A stretch of 64,000 bases of DNA from CAIVAT01 sp964525995 (GCA_964525995.1 CAZGIM010000020.1:13335-77334), one strand, 5' to 3'. Counted from the stretch's first letter, positions 10,299 through 19,722 are shown. Numbers and translations are program-made. The notes: generated from the sequence alone by a model not told the origin.

Positions 10299-10582
10299 GA
10301 AAAGCAGGATCAGCAGGATTTGTTTCAGTTTTTTTATATTCTTACGGATTAATGGTTCGGTGATTAATCCGGTTTCACTGCAAAGGAAATATGGAATCGG
10401 GAAAAAAGTTGAAAAAGAAAGGCGTTGGCGGTTTTTTTGGATTAATTATCCATCATGGTACTTTTCAGCGCCCGATCCAGGTAATAAACACCATGGTATC
10501 CTGTTATCAACCCATTTTTGTATTTCTATAATAATTATATAAATTTTATTTAATATTTTTCATACCATAGTATATTTATTAT

Positions 10583-10590
10583 TATCTTTG
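10583..10590 (+). promoter_or_regulatory. -7 box (TATCTTTG) for the DUF4143 ATPase
   Basis: TATCTTTG lies 13 bp before the ATG at 10604, so the leader would be very short. No clear TTG box was found at the expected -33 distance. Confidence 0.4.
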
Positions 10591-10603
10591 TAAAAACACT
10601 GTA

Positions 10604-11842
10604 ATGAAAAGGAAGACCTTTGATGATTTACTGAAATACCTGCCGAGGAAAGCGTATATCCTGATCACGGGTGCACGGCAAACAGGCAAAACCACCCTGC
10701 TGAAGCAACTTGGCGAACATTTGCAGAACGAAAAGCGGGAGCATTACTTCGTCACTTTCGAAGATCCCGGTGTCCTGAAGGCCATAAACGATCATCCTGA
10801 AAACATCTTTTTCTATATAGGCCGGAAGGAAAAAATGGTTGATGCACAGCAAAAAACCGTACTTCTCGTGGACGAAGTCCAGTTGGCGCGCGATCCGTCG
10901 AATTTTCTGAAGCTGCTTTACGATCAGCATGGCGATTGGCTGAAAATAGTGGCGACGGGGAGCAGCGCCTTTTATCTGGACGAAAAATTCAAGGATTCTC
11001 TGGCAGGGCGGAAAAGGATCGTTGAACTCTATCCACTCGACTTCTACGAATACCTGCAGTTCACCGGGTATCCCGAATTGACCGGTGAATACTTCAAAAT
11101 GCGCGAAGAACCGCTTTACGGGTCCCTTCACTCCGGGCTTATCCGACAACTTTTCGCCGAATACCTGATCTATGGCGGGTATCCTGCTGTCGCGCTCGAA
11201 AAGGACCAGGCCGAAAAAAAAGAGATCCTGCGCGATCTGGTGCGGACCTACCTGAAGCGGGATGTCTTCGATGCAAACGACAGCGATTATCTTAAGGTGG
11301 TTCAGTTGCTGAAGGTTCTGGCTTTCCAGGCCGGACAGCTGGTGAACATCAACGAACTCTCTGTAACGCTGAAATATGCCATGCCTACCATTCAGAATTA
11401 TCTGTATGTCCTTCAGAAATGTTACCACATCTGCCTTCTCAAGCCATTTTACCGAAACATCCGCAATGAACTCACGCGGATGCCAAAGGTTTTTTTTCAC
11501 GACAATGGTTTCAGGAACGCCGTCATGGATTCCTGGGAGCCATTGACAAACCGGCCTGACAGGGGATCGATCATTGAAAACGCAACATTTATCAGGTTAA
11601 GGGAAGAATATGGAACTGACAATCTGCGATTCTGGAGAACAGCCGCAAAAAATGAGATCGATTTCATCATTCAGGAAGGATTATCACCGAAGGTTGCCAT
11701 TGAAGTCAAATACAATGGAGCAACCTGGCGGGAAAGCTCCCAAAAACTCTTTCTGAAAAATTACCCGGAAGCAGCATTAAAGCTGGTAGCCTATGAAACC
11801 GATGATCCGCGGCAGGAATTGCTCAGGCTTGCCACAATGTGA
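10604..11842 (+). CDS. AAA+ ATPase with DUF4143 domain
   Basis: A 412-residue protein of the AAA_14/DUF4143 family, whose cellular role is largely unknown. Visible parts are Walker A GARQTGKTT near residue 24, Walker B LLVDEVQ near 87, a sensor-like ATGSSAF, then a winged-helix-like region and a C-terminal domain ending in EIDFIIQEG and AIEVKYN. That D-x(n)-ExK arrangement resembles a restriction-endonuclease fold. Length is normal for the family and it appears intact. It converges on a second family member with a 7-bp gap, and a third, truncated copy lies at 16549-17313. Such genes are often multicopy and scattered in Bacteroidota. Confidence 0.9.
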   Translation: MKRKTFDDLLKYLPRKAYILITGARQTGKTTLLKQLGEHLQNEKREHYFVTFEDPGVLKAINDHPENIFFYIGRKEKMVDAQQKTVLLVDEVQLARDPSNFLKLLYDQHGDWLKIVATGSSAFYLDEKFKDSLAGRKRIVELYPLDFYEYLQFTGYPELTGEYFKMREEPLYGSLHSGLIRQLFAEYLIYGGYPAVALEKDQAEKKEILRDLVRTYLKRDVFDANDSDYLKVVQLLKVLAFQAGQLVNINELSVTLKYAMPTIQNYLYVLQKCYHICLLKPFYRNIRNELTRMPKVFFHDNGFRNAVMDSWEPLTNRPDRGSIIENATFIRLREEYGTDNLRFWRTAAKNEIDFIIQEGLSPKVAIEVKYNGATWRESSQKLFLKNYPEAALKLVAYETDDPRQELLRLATM

Positions 11843-11849
11843 ACGTCGG

Positions 11850-13127
11850 TCACTCCCTTGATAGCATCCAATCCAGGTAATCATAAATCCGGTGAACCAG
11901 ATAAAATGGCAGATTGAGCAACCGGTATTTTTTACCTCCGATGGTATGATGCTCCTCAATGCTGAACGGGCCTGAATACACGCGTACCGCGATCGCGTGA
12001 GGGGCTGCATCCATGTATTGATGCAGTGATCTCAACTGGCCGGCCTTGTTACTTTTTACTTCCACGGGAATGGCAAGTCCCTTGTATGCAACTACGAAAT
12101 CAACCTCCGCCTGCGACTGCCGCTTTTCCCTGACCCAGAAATCGAGCCTGTCTAGCGTACCGGTAGTCAACGAAAGTAACTCCTGTCCGGTCAGATGTTC
12201 AGCCATCATACCTCCATAGATATCCGAAAGCAACTGGCTGCCAAAGAGGTTTTCCTGCAGTCCTGCTATGAAATTGACCAGACCGGTGTCAACCATTTGG
12301 AGCCGGGGTGACTTACGGATGTCGGGAACCAGGGGTTGACAGGTCTCTATACTTGAGTAAACAAGGGAAAGCAACATGGCCTTTTCGAGCAGGCGAAAAG
12401 CATTTCCGACATCTCTCGAATTAAACGCCGATTTCCCAAAGCCCTGAAAGGTGATCCTGGAAGAGGCAAAGTAGAATGACTGTTTGATGATAAAGCGGAG
12501 TATCTGAACAAACCTGTCGGAGGGCGCATATTTCTCCACGTCATCCAGGTAAGAGGCAATTAAACTGTCGTACACCGGTCGCAATCTGACCAGGTCGGCG
12601 GTTTCAAGATACTTCATCATTACTCCCGGCATGCCGCCGATGAACGAATAGGTTCGCAACATCTTCATCAGGTGATCATGGGCATAAGCGGGAAACGGGA
12701 TGGTTGCAAGCGCGTCCAGCGCCGGTTCTTCGTTTGACGCGCGCAGAAACTCAGGAAATGAAACGGGTCGTACTACCCGGAAATCAACCCTGCCGACAGG
12801 AAAATGGATCTTCTTGTCGATCAAAGTTTCAAGAAGTGAACCAGCCGCTATGATGTAGTATTGGGGATACTGTTCATAAAAATAACGCAGATTGGCAACG
12901 GCTGAAGGGGAGTTTTGTATCTCATCGATAAAGATCAGAGTTCGGGGCTGCCCCATCGGCTTTCCGCGGCTGAAAAACAAAGCTGGAACGAGTGAATCAA
13001 TATCGTTATGATCCTGAAATAGTTTCAGATCGGCCTTCCGTTCCAGGTTGAATTTCAGTACATGGTCGAATTTCGATGAAAAGAGCTCAACGGCTGTGGT
13101 TTTTCCGACTTGCCGTGCACCCCTCAA
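11850..13127 (-). CDS. AAA+ ATPase with DUF4143 domain; start disrupted by a stop codon
   Basis: A second DUF4143 ATPase. It has GARQVGKTT (Walker A), LIFIDEIQ (Walker B), AAGSLLE, and a C-terminal AEVDFVVA/IPVEVKSN nuclease-like motif. The first usable TTG (13127) falls inside the P-loop region and would cut off the usual N-terminal helix. The frame extends upstream and encodes an expected N-terminus (RKILDNLDEWAHDPQRKP). The only ATG there (13196-13194) is followed by TTC and then an in-frame TGA (13190-13188). Either a non-ATG codon is used or a nonsense mutation at codon 3 has inactivated the gene. The rest is undamaged. Confidence 0.8.
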   Translation of the reverse strand: MRGARQVGKTTAVELFSSKFDHVLKFNLERKADLKLFQDHNDIDSLVPALFFSRGKPMGQPRTLIFIDEIQNSPSAVANLRYFYEQYPQYYIIAAGSLLETLIDKKIHFPVGRVDFRVVRPVSFPEFLRASNEEPALDALATIPFPAYAHDHLMKMLRTYSFIGGMPGVMMKYLETADLVRLRPVYDSLIASYLDDVEKYAPSDRFVQILRFIIKQSFYFASSRITFQGFGKSAFNSRDVGNAFRLLEKAMLLSLVYSSIETCQPLVPDIRKSPRLQMVDTGLVNFIAGLQENLFGSQLLSDIYGGMMAEHLTGQELLSLTTGTLDRLDFWVREKRQSQAEVDFVVAYKGLAIPVEVKSNKAGQLRSLHQYMDAAPHAIAVRVYSGPFSIEEHHTIGGKKYRLLNLPFYLVHRIYDYLDWMLSRE

Positions 13128-13189
13128 GACCAGGGGTTTGCGTTGCGGATCATGCGCCCATTCATCCAGGTTATCCAGTATTTTTCTTC

Positions 13190-13237
13190 AGAACATAATG
13201 TCATATTGTAATACACAAATATACACTATTATGTTCT
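13190..13237. repeat. 10-bp inverted repeat over the start of the second DUF4143 gene
   Basis: AGAACATAAT (13190-13199) and its exact reverse complement ATTATGTTCT (13228-13237) are separated by 28 bp. The left arm contains the ATG of the DUF4143 frame. It could be an operator or a leader stem. The spacing is long for a simple dimer site. Confidence 0.5.
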
Positions 13238-13354
13238 ATTGTCAAACCATTTTTTAGGTTTACGGTATTATTGTAAAATATAATTCGAAACAGTAATGTT
13301 TAGTTATTCTCGATTTTTATGTGTTTTTCGTATTTCTATATTTAATGTTACATT

Positions 13355-14470
13355 CACTAGCGTTGCGTTGTTTTTGTTAAAAGTTCTTTGAAAAGCTTGA
13401 TATATCTTCGTTTGCTGAGTTTTTCGTCGAGCAACGATTTGAATTTGGTTTTACCGTCCTTTGTTTCAAAAACCGCCTATGCATCAAGGGAAGATGGTGT
13501 TTTCACAGATCATGGACTTTGCCTCCTGCCATGTTTTCAAGTACTGCGTTAAACGGTACGATGGAGATTACAAAAACAGGGATCTGACCTGCTGGAAACA
13601 GTTTCTCTGGATGGCTTTTGGCCAGTTAACTCATAGAGAGAGCCTATCTGACACCGTTCTATGCCCTTGATGCCACTGTTATCGATGTGTGTCTTGACGT
13701 TTTTTGGTGGGCGGAGTTCCGCTCTACCAAAGCGGCAATAAAGTTGCATACACTGCTGGATTTGAAAACAGCGATTCCTGAGTACATTGTCATTACTGAT
13801 GGATCGGTTCATGAAGTCAGAGCGCTGAATGTCTTTTTCATTCCCGCAGGAAGCTACCTTGTTATGGACAAAGCATACATAGATTTTTCACGATTGTGGC
13901 GGCTTTCAAAGGATCGTTTCAACTTCGTAACCCGGGCAAAGGATAACATGCGTTACCGGGTTCTCGACCGTGGGCAAACAGACCGTGAAAAAGGAGTCAT
14001 TTGTGACCAAACCATTGTATTGACAAGCCTCTTGACATCGAAAAAGTATCCGGATCCTTTGAGGCGCATCAGGTATTTTGATGAGGGAACAAGAAACACG
14101 TTTGTCTTTCTTACAGACAACTTCAAATTATCTGCCCTCACGGTCGCTGCTTTATATCGCAATCGCTGGGGAATAGAAATCTTTTTCAAATGGATAAAAC
14201 AGCATCTGAAAATTCAAATATTCTGGGGGCAGAGTGAAAATGCAGTAAAGACGCAGGTTTGGATCGCAATCGCCACATATATTCTTGTAGTAATTGCGAA
14301 AGATCAAATGAAAATCACCAACTCATTGTATGAAATCCTGTAGTTGGTAAGCCTTTCCGCATTTGATCGCACACCAATAAAAATTCTCTTTTCAAACGAA
14401 AATTATCAAGATGTCAAAGAACAATTTTCTAATCAATTGATATTGTCATAACTATAACGCAACGCTAGTG
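13355..14470 (+). mobile_element. IS4-family insertion sequence, internally deleted (about 1.1 kb)
   Basis: The ends are inverted repeats: CACTAGCGTTGCGTT at 13355-13369 and AACGCAACGCTAGTG at 14456-14470 (15 of 15). Between them lies one transposase frame broken by an internal deletion. Family members of this type that I recall are about 1.4-1.5 kb, so about 0.3-0.4 kb is missing. No target-site duplication is recognisable, which suggests an old insertion. Intact ends could still be mobilised by a transposase supplied elsewhere in the genome. Confidence 0.8.
13479..14343 (+). pseudogene. IS4-family (DDE) transposase with internal deletion and frameshift
   Basis: The N-terminal part starts at ATG 13479 (MHQGKMVFSQIMDF) and runs through FGQLTHRESLSDT, typical of IS4-group transposases. 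Near 13650 the sequence jumps to the middle of the catalytic domain in another frame (FYALDATVIDVCL), so about 110 residues are absent. The three catalytic acids remain in the downstream part: Asp of ALDAT, Asp of VMDKAYID, and Glu of WGIEIFFKWIKQHL. The downstream ORF alone (from 13687) lacks the first Asp and the DNA-binding region, so it should be inactive. Confidence 0.8.
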
Positions 14471-14598
14471 TATAATTAATATTTACAGAAGTAGGATGAT
14501 TTACGATTAATTCGATTGACGAATGGGCAACAGGTGTCATCGGTTTAGCCAACTTCCCCTTTCCACGGCCTTTGCATAATGCAATGAAAATATTTGCT

Positions 14599-14606
14599 TA
14601 TTTTTG
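14599..14606 (+). promoter_or_regulatory. -7 box (TATTTTTG) before the TPR histidine kinase
   Basis: TATTTTTG lies 33 bp before the ATG at 14640. The nearest upstream TTG (14572-14574) is 24 bases away, longer than ideal. If used, it argues against starting translation at the TTG at 14604. Confidence 0.3.
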
Positions 14607-14639
14607 CCCAAAATCTACAACAATCCTGGAAGTTGTCGT

Positions 14640-16481
14640 ATGTATTCCGTCAGAATAAAACTTGTTTTGCTGACTATTTTATTGTCCAGCCCGGTAATGG
14701 CAGCAATGTTCATTCCTGACTCTGCAATCGTTCAGCAGAAACTCAACAAAGGATACCGATTGTCACACAAACTGCCCGATTTAGCGATGAGTCTTTACCG
14801 GGAGGCAATCACGCTGGCTGATTCACAAAAGATTGTATCTCACGCCATTGCTTCAGCAAAGATAAACCTCGCAAATTACGAGTACTACCGTGGCAATACT
14901 TCCCCTGCCATTTCGCTGGCACTTAGTGCCATGGAATATTACAAACAAACCGGTGATAAAAGGCAAGAAGCCGGCGCCATGATCCTGATCGGTGATGTTT
15001 TACGAGCCACCAGGTTGTTCGACCAGGCTTTCTCATACCTGTTGCAAGCGGAAAAAAAGATCACCAAATTGAACGACAACCTGCTTATGGCCAAAGTTTA
15101 CAACCGCCTGGCAGCTACCGAACTGGATGACACCGTCAACCGGCGGGATTCAGTGGACAGGCATGCCGGTCTCTCTCTTGCCATGGCCCGTTCATTGAAG
15201 AATGACACCCTCATTTACAATAACCTGAACATACTGGGTGTTCTCGAAACATACCGGAAAAATTACAGGAAATCGATGAATTATCTGGAGGAAGCAAACC
15301 AGATCGTTGTCCGGGTATTTCCCGAGGACGAACCGCTCGTATTGATCAACATGGCCAGGAACCTCTACCTGTTAAAAGAATATAACAAGGCTGTGGAGCA
15401 TGACAAAAGAGCGATTCAACTCGCCGACAAGTACCAGATACCACAGTATGTGAGGCTTGCTGCCTCAAATCTGAAGGATTATTACCAGTCGACCGGCGAT
15501 CTTGAACAATGCCTGCATTACACAAACCGCTTTTTCCTGGCAAAGGAACATATCGTTGAACAGCAAGTACTTGTGCGGTTGAAAGAGTTCAACAACCGGA
15601 TTCTTATTGAGAAAAAAGAAAGCGAAAACCAGAGGCTGGTTTACGAAAACCGGTTGGATAAGTCCAGGCTGCGGTATTTCACTTCGGTCGGGTTGATGCT
15701 GATCGTCCTGCTGCTGACCATCACCGTCTTTTTCTTCATGCAGCGACGGCAGAAAAACAAAATCAGGAAGATTGCAAGCAAACTCGATCAATCGAACCAG
15801 GTCATGAATAAATTCATCTCCATCCTGGCTCACGATCTCCGCTCGCCTTTCAATGCCATCCTTGGTTTTACGGAATTACTCAGGAATGACCGCAGTCTCA
15901 CTGAAAAGGAGAAAGAATTATCTATCGACCAGCTTTATTCGGTGGGCAGATCGACCTACAATCTGCTTGAGAGAATGTTGGAATGGTCGAGGATACAGTC
16001 TGGTTCTGTAAGACCCAGAAAAAGATTGTGTAACCTCAACGATCTTGTGAATGAAACGATTCAGGTACTCGAGTCCTCATCATCGCTGAAGAACATTGCG
16101 ATCAGGTTTCAAGATTACAATCCGGTCATGCTCCAGGCCGATCCGGACATGATCCAAACCGTAATACGAAATCTCATATCGAACGCCATCAAATTCACCT
16201 ACCCAGGCGGATGGGTTGAGATCGGGATTGAGAGCACCCAGGACTCGGCAATCATTCGAATCCGTGATAATGGAATCGGTATTTCTCCTGATAACATCGA
16301 CAAACTCTTCCGCGTTGATCAGAATTTAAAATCACAGGGAACGTCAGGAGAAAAGGGGACCGGTTTAGGGCTGACTTTGTGCGGTGAGTATGTCCATCTG
16401 CACCAAGGTCGAATTACCGTCGAAAGCAAACCGGGGGAAGGCAGTGAATTCACAATTGAGCTGCCACGGCGTAACCAGTGA
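14640..16481 (+). CDS. TPR-containing sensor histidine kinase
   Basis: A membrane-bound two-component kinase of 613 residues. ATG 14640 was chosen because it opens a good signal peptide (MYSVRIKLVLLTILLSSPVMA); an upstream TTG at 14604 is less likely. Residues about 30-340 form TPR-like helical repeats outside the cytoplasm. One transmembrane helix follows (about 347-368, VGLMLIVLLLTITVFFF). The HisKA box is FISILAHDLRSPFNA, with phospho-acceptor His398. The ATPase domain has IRNLISNAIKF (N box), RDNGIGIS (G1) and GTGLGLTL (G2). No response regulator is adjacent, so it is an orphan kinase. Confidence 0.9.
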   Translation: MYSVRIKLVLLTILLSSPVMAAMFIPDSAIVQQKLNKGYRLSHKLPDLAMSLYREAITLADSQKIVSHAIASAKINLANYEYYRGNTSPAISLALSAMEYYKQTGDKRQEAGAMILIGDVLRATRLFDQAFSYLLQAEKKITKLNDNLLMAKVYNRLAATELDDTVNRRDSVDRHAGLSLAMARSLKNDTLIYNNLNILGVLETYRKNYRKSMNYLEEANQIVVRVFPEDEPLVLINMARNLYLLKEYNKAVEHDKRAIQLADKYQIPQYVRLAASNLKDYYQSTGDLEQCLHYTNRFFLAKEHIVEQQVLVRLKEFNNRILIEKKESENQRLVYENRLDKSRLRYFTSVGLMLIVLLLTITVFFFMQRRQKNKIRKIASKLDQSNQVMNKFISILAHDLRSPFNAILGFTELLRNDRSLTEKEKELSIDQLYSVGRSTYNLLERMLEWSRIQSGSVRPRKRLCNLNDLVNETIQVLESSSSLKNIAIRFQDYNPVMLQADPDMIQTVIRNLISNAIKFTYPGGWVEIGIESTQDSAIIRIRDNGIGISPDNIDKLFRVDQNLKSQGTSGEKGTGLGLTLCGEYVHLHQGRITVESKPGEGSEFTIELPRRNQ

Positions 16482-16548
16482 TTCTTTCTGTCGTTTTACG
16501 CTTCTCAAACTGTGGATGATCATGGCCGACTCCTTCGAAGCCAGGGAT

Positions 16549-17313
16549 TTAAACCTTACCGGATGTTACAAAGGCTAGAAAATTCTCAGGGGTGATCAGA
16601 TGCACCTCGCCGCCATATTCATTGACCCAGGTTTGAGGTGGCTTATAGCTTTTCCTGCTCCATTTGAATTCATAACCGGTCAGTTCGCTCCCGGTTTCTT
16701 CGATATAATCCAGTTCGGCTCCGGTATAGGTGCGCCAGAACCATCTTCCTGCATTAATCCCCGACGCGGAGAGATATTTGGTTCGTTCGGCAAATAAAAA
16801 CGTTTCCCATAACTGTCCGATATCATTTCGCTGCGATATCGTATTAAAGTTATTGATCAGGTAGTTTCTGATCCCGGTATCATAAAAATAGTACTTGTTC
16901 ATTTTCGAAATCTCTTTCCTGAGATTCCGGCTGAATCCCCGGATTTTAAAAATAACAAAGGTCTCCTCAAGTAATGTCAGGTAATTTTCGATTGTTCCGC
17001 GATTCATCCTCAGGGAGTTGCTTAATTCATTCAACGACACCTCCGATCCCGTCTGAAAGGCCAGCAAACGCAGCAAATCAAAGAGTTTGTCACGGTTTCT
17101 CAATTCCATTAGTTCGAAAACATCTTTGAAGAGATACGAACTGCCGATCTCCTCAAGTGTTTCAATCTTTTTCTTATAGGTCCCGCAGGTTAAGACCTCC
17201 GGATAGGAGCCGAAAATAAGTAACTCGTCGAGTCTTTCCCTTACCTCAAAAGGACTCAGGAAACTCAGAAGTTCCATGCAGGAGACAGGGTATAAAGTAA
17301 ATAGCGTGAATTT
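16549..17313 (-). pseudogene. DUF4143 ATPase lacking the N-terminal ATPase domain
   Basis: The frame encodes only the C-terminal two-thirds of a DUF4143 ATPase. It begins near FTLYPVSCMELLSF, which in full-length relatives follows the ATPase domain, and runs through YYFYDTGIRN and FWRTYTGAELDYIEE to YEFKWSR. No Walker A or B motif is present. An in-frame stop lies about 36 bp upstream of ATG 17277, beyond which nothing resembles an ATPase. The 5' half is therefore deleted. The remaining ORF (16549-17277, 242 residues) could still be translated, but with no ATPase activity. Confidence 0.75.
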
Positions 17314-17601
17314 CTACGTTTTGGTATACAAATTTAACGCAATTTTTTTAGTATTGAGAAATTGAAGGTTTTTCGATGCGGGTGAACAGGTGAGCGGGTG
17401 AACGATATTATTTCCCAGCTTCCGAAACCTGAAATACTCACTTTCCCTTGTAACCCGCGTAGTTTTCCCGATGGTACTCTGAATGATACTTAATTCACGA
17501 AACATCAGATAAACCCGGGTATTTCACCGGAGCACAAGGTACGGTCCACGATTCAGCCTCCCTGGCCGGAACAAACCGGAGGCTTATTAAATGCAAGATT
17601 T
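17314..17601. other. Intergenic region with a hairpin downstream of the kinase
   Basis: No gene was recognised. AGCCTCC (17555-17561) pairs with GGAGGCT (17578-17584), 18 bp past the kinase stop. No T-run follows on the minus strand, so it is at best a weak terminator or an RNA 3'-end stem. Confidence 0.35.
17380..17403. repeat. Short octamer array (GGGTGAAC x3)
   Basis: GGGTGAAC, AGGTGAGC, GGGTGAAC stand in tandem with an 8-bp period, between the DUF4143 remnant and the LytS-type kinase. It resembles the other word-like intergenic arrays in this window, though it is not directly next to a stop codon. Confidence 0.5.
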
Positions 17602-19722
17602 TCAGCTCTTGTAAAAACTGTAATTCATATCCAGCGGGATGGTGATGGTGACGGTGGTTCCGGTTGATTGTCCCTGCTCATTTTCCGGATCAACGATGAC
17701 ATAGCTGATTTCCCTTTTGTTGAATTTATTGATGATCCGGATGGTCTGGTCAATGATGGAAATCCCTTTGCCGGTGCCGTGTTCCCCATGCACTCCTGCC
17801 TCTTTCCGCCCGACCCCGTTGTCGCTGATCCCGATGACAAGTTCACTTTTTTCCTGCCGGATCCGTATTTCAAGCATTCCGCCGCTTTGCAAAGGTTTCA
17901 ACCCATGTTTGATGGCGTTCTCTACAAAGATCTGGGTGATCATTTTGGGAACCTGTACCTGCATATCAACCTGATCATCCAGGTCCATCCGGCAAGTGAA
18001 AGAATCGTTCATCCTACTTTGCATCAGGTTGATGTAATGCTGCAGAAAATCGAGTTCCTCACCCAGTGTCCGTGAAAGCTTATCTATCTGGAGCACGGTC
18101 GACCGCATCAGTCGCGACAGTGAGAGCAGGTTCCGGTTGGCGGCATCCGGTTTCCCATCCAGAATCATGGCGCTGATGGAGTTGATGGCGTTGAAGGTGA
18201 AGTGGGGATCCAACTGATTGTTTAACAATAACAACTGTAATTCGGTGATCTTTTTCTTGGCAGCGATCTGCTGTCGCATTCTTTTACGTTGCAGCAATTG
18301 AATCAGCATGACAAAACCCAGCACAACCGCGTAGATCAGCAGATAGGCCGGGTACCTGAAATAATACCAGCGGTTGGGTTCCCCAGAAAAAATCGCCCGT
18401 TTGTTGCCATCCTGGATACACAGTTTTCCTCTTTTGCCCACTTCGCTGATCGACTGGAAAAGCTTGATTTTATCCAACGGATTGTCACATCGTACCGTGT
18501 GATTGAATTCATGATCCGTTAACATAAGTGCTCTACCATTTGCTGCTTTAAAAATGCACTCCTGTCTCCCGTCGCCGTCGATGTCGATGCGTTGAATAAA
18601 AGTTGATCCGGGCGATTCAATTCTTTTCCTTTCAACGATAGAAAGGCTTGTGTCGTATCGCTCGATGATTCCACCTTCACGGGAAAGAAAAACACTGCAG
18701 TCTGATTCAGGTGATCTGAATAAATCGTAATATCTTTGCCGAAGTGTATCATCGAGCTGACGTTCCCGCATTTTTTCGCCCCTTGCATTGAACAATAACA
18801 ACCTGGCTGATCCCGTTCCCGCATTCCTGGGCTCAAGGAGAACAAAGATGAAATGAGTTGATTTGATTCTGATCACTTCGGTAGCTAACCGGATATATCG
18901 CCCGGGAAACTGCACCGGCGGGAAACAGAAATTGAAGTCGCGGTCGTATGCCACCAGCCAGGCGCTGTTATCATCGTACGGCATATTGAATTTCCCCTGG
19001 TTGTTGTCGATGGCATAGGTATCGGTGATCAGTTCAGGGTGGCTATCTCCGTTCAGATCGGCGGTATCGGTAACAGACTGAAACAACACCCCGGTATCGG
19101 TCTTTTTCAGTTCACCGGTTTTCATATTGTAGCTGAAAATGAATCTGGGTTGTGCCCTGAAACCAGCCATGATTCCTGATACAAACTCTTTAGTGCCATC
19201 GCGGTCGAGGTCGATCAACATGGTGGATACCAATGAAAAATCGTTTTCTCCATTTTCCGGTTCTAAGGCTCCGATAAACACATCCCTGAACAGAACCTTT
19301 TCTGACCGCATCAGGGCAATGCCATGCAAAAAGATGGAATCGCCCACGCGCGTAAACAGGAACATGCCCACGGAGCCGATTGAATCATACGCGCCAACCG
19401 TGATCGCATCACCCTGAAGAATTATTTTTCCTGGAAAATAGAAATGATCGAGAATAAATCCCTTGTGATCCAGTATCTTAATTGAGGCCTTCCCTTCCGA
19501 ATTGTCGAAATAGACGATCTGTTCACTGTTGCCATCCCCGTTCAAGTCCTGGTACAGTTCAAGGGCATTCGGCTTGTGGGTCGGTCCGTAATCAACGAGT
19601 TCAAGTCTGTACTTACGGAACACATCGGGAAGAAGCAGTATGATCAGGATGGTAACGGGCAGGGCAATGAACCATGGGGAGAACCAAAAGTGCCTGAGTG
19701 AATAACGCCACAATCGTTTCAT
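17602..19722 (-). CDS. LytS/YpdA-type histidine kinase with periplasmic VCBS/FG-GAP sensor
   Basis: A 706-residue sensor kinase. A first membrane helix lies at about 12-30 and a second at about 455-475. Between them is a large periplasmic region with repeated calcium-binding-loop-like motifs (DLNGDGNSEQ, DLDRDGTKEF, DLNGDSHPEL, DIDGDGRQEC) that match the VCBS/FG-GAP beta-propeller pattern. The cytoplasmic part has the His_kinase box QLDPHFTFNAIN (His507), IFVENAIKHG (N box), ISDNGVGR and GKGISIIDQ. It lacks a HisKA dimer domain, as is usual for kinases that pair with LytTR regulators. The regulator at 9395-10144 is the only LytTR protein in the window and a plausible partner. Confidence 0.88.
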   Translation of the reverse strand: MKRLWRYSLRHFWFSPWFIALPVTILIILLLPDVFRKYRLELVDYGPTHKPNALELYQDLNGDGNSEQIVYFDNSEGKASIKILDHKGFILDHFYFPGKIILQGDAITVGAYDSIGSVGMFLFTRVGDSIFLHGIALMRSEKVLFRDVFIGALEPENGENDFSLVSTMLIDLDRDGTKEFVSGIMAGFRAQPRFIFSYNMKTGELKKTDTGVLFQSVTDTADLNGDSHPELITDTYAIDNNQGKFNMPYDDNSAWLVAYDRDFNFCFPPVQFPGRYIRLATEVIRIKSTHFIFVLLEPRNAGTGSARLLLFNARGEKMRERQLDDTLRQRYYDLFRSPESDCSVFLSREGGIIERYDTSLSIVERKRIESPGSTFIQRIDIDGDGRQECIFKAANGRALMLTDHEFNHTVRCDNPLDKIKLFQSISEVGKRGKLCIQDGNKRAIFSGEPNRWYYFRYPAYLLIYAVVLGFVMLIQLLQRKRMRQQIAAKKKITELQLLLLNNQLDPHFTFNAINSISAMILDGKPDAANRNLLSLSRLMRSTVLQIDKLSRTLGEELDFLQHYINLMQSRMNDSFTCRMDLDDQVDMQVQVPKMITQIFVENAIKHGLKPLQSGGMLEIRIRQEKSELVIGISDNGVGRKEAGVHGEHGTGKGISIIDQTIRIINKFNKREISYVIVDPENEQGQSTGTTVTITIPLDMNYSFYKS

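Noticed and set aside
10628..11500. 290-codon minus-strand frame
   Set aside because: It mirrors the DUF4143 ATPase on the plus strand, which has Walker motifs and a promoter box.
13687..14343. Intact 218-residue transposase
   Set aside because: It lacks the N-terminal DNA-binding half and the first catalytic Asp, both found upstream in other frames, so it is the 3' part of a broken gene.
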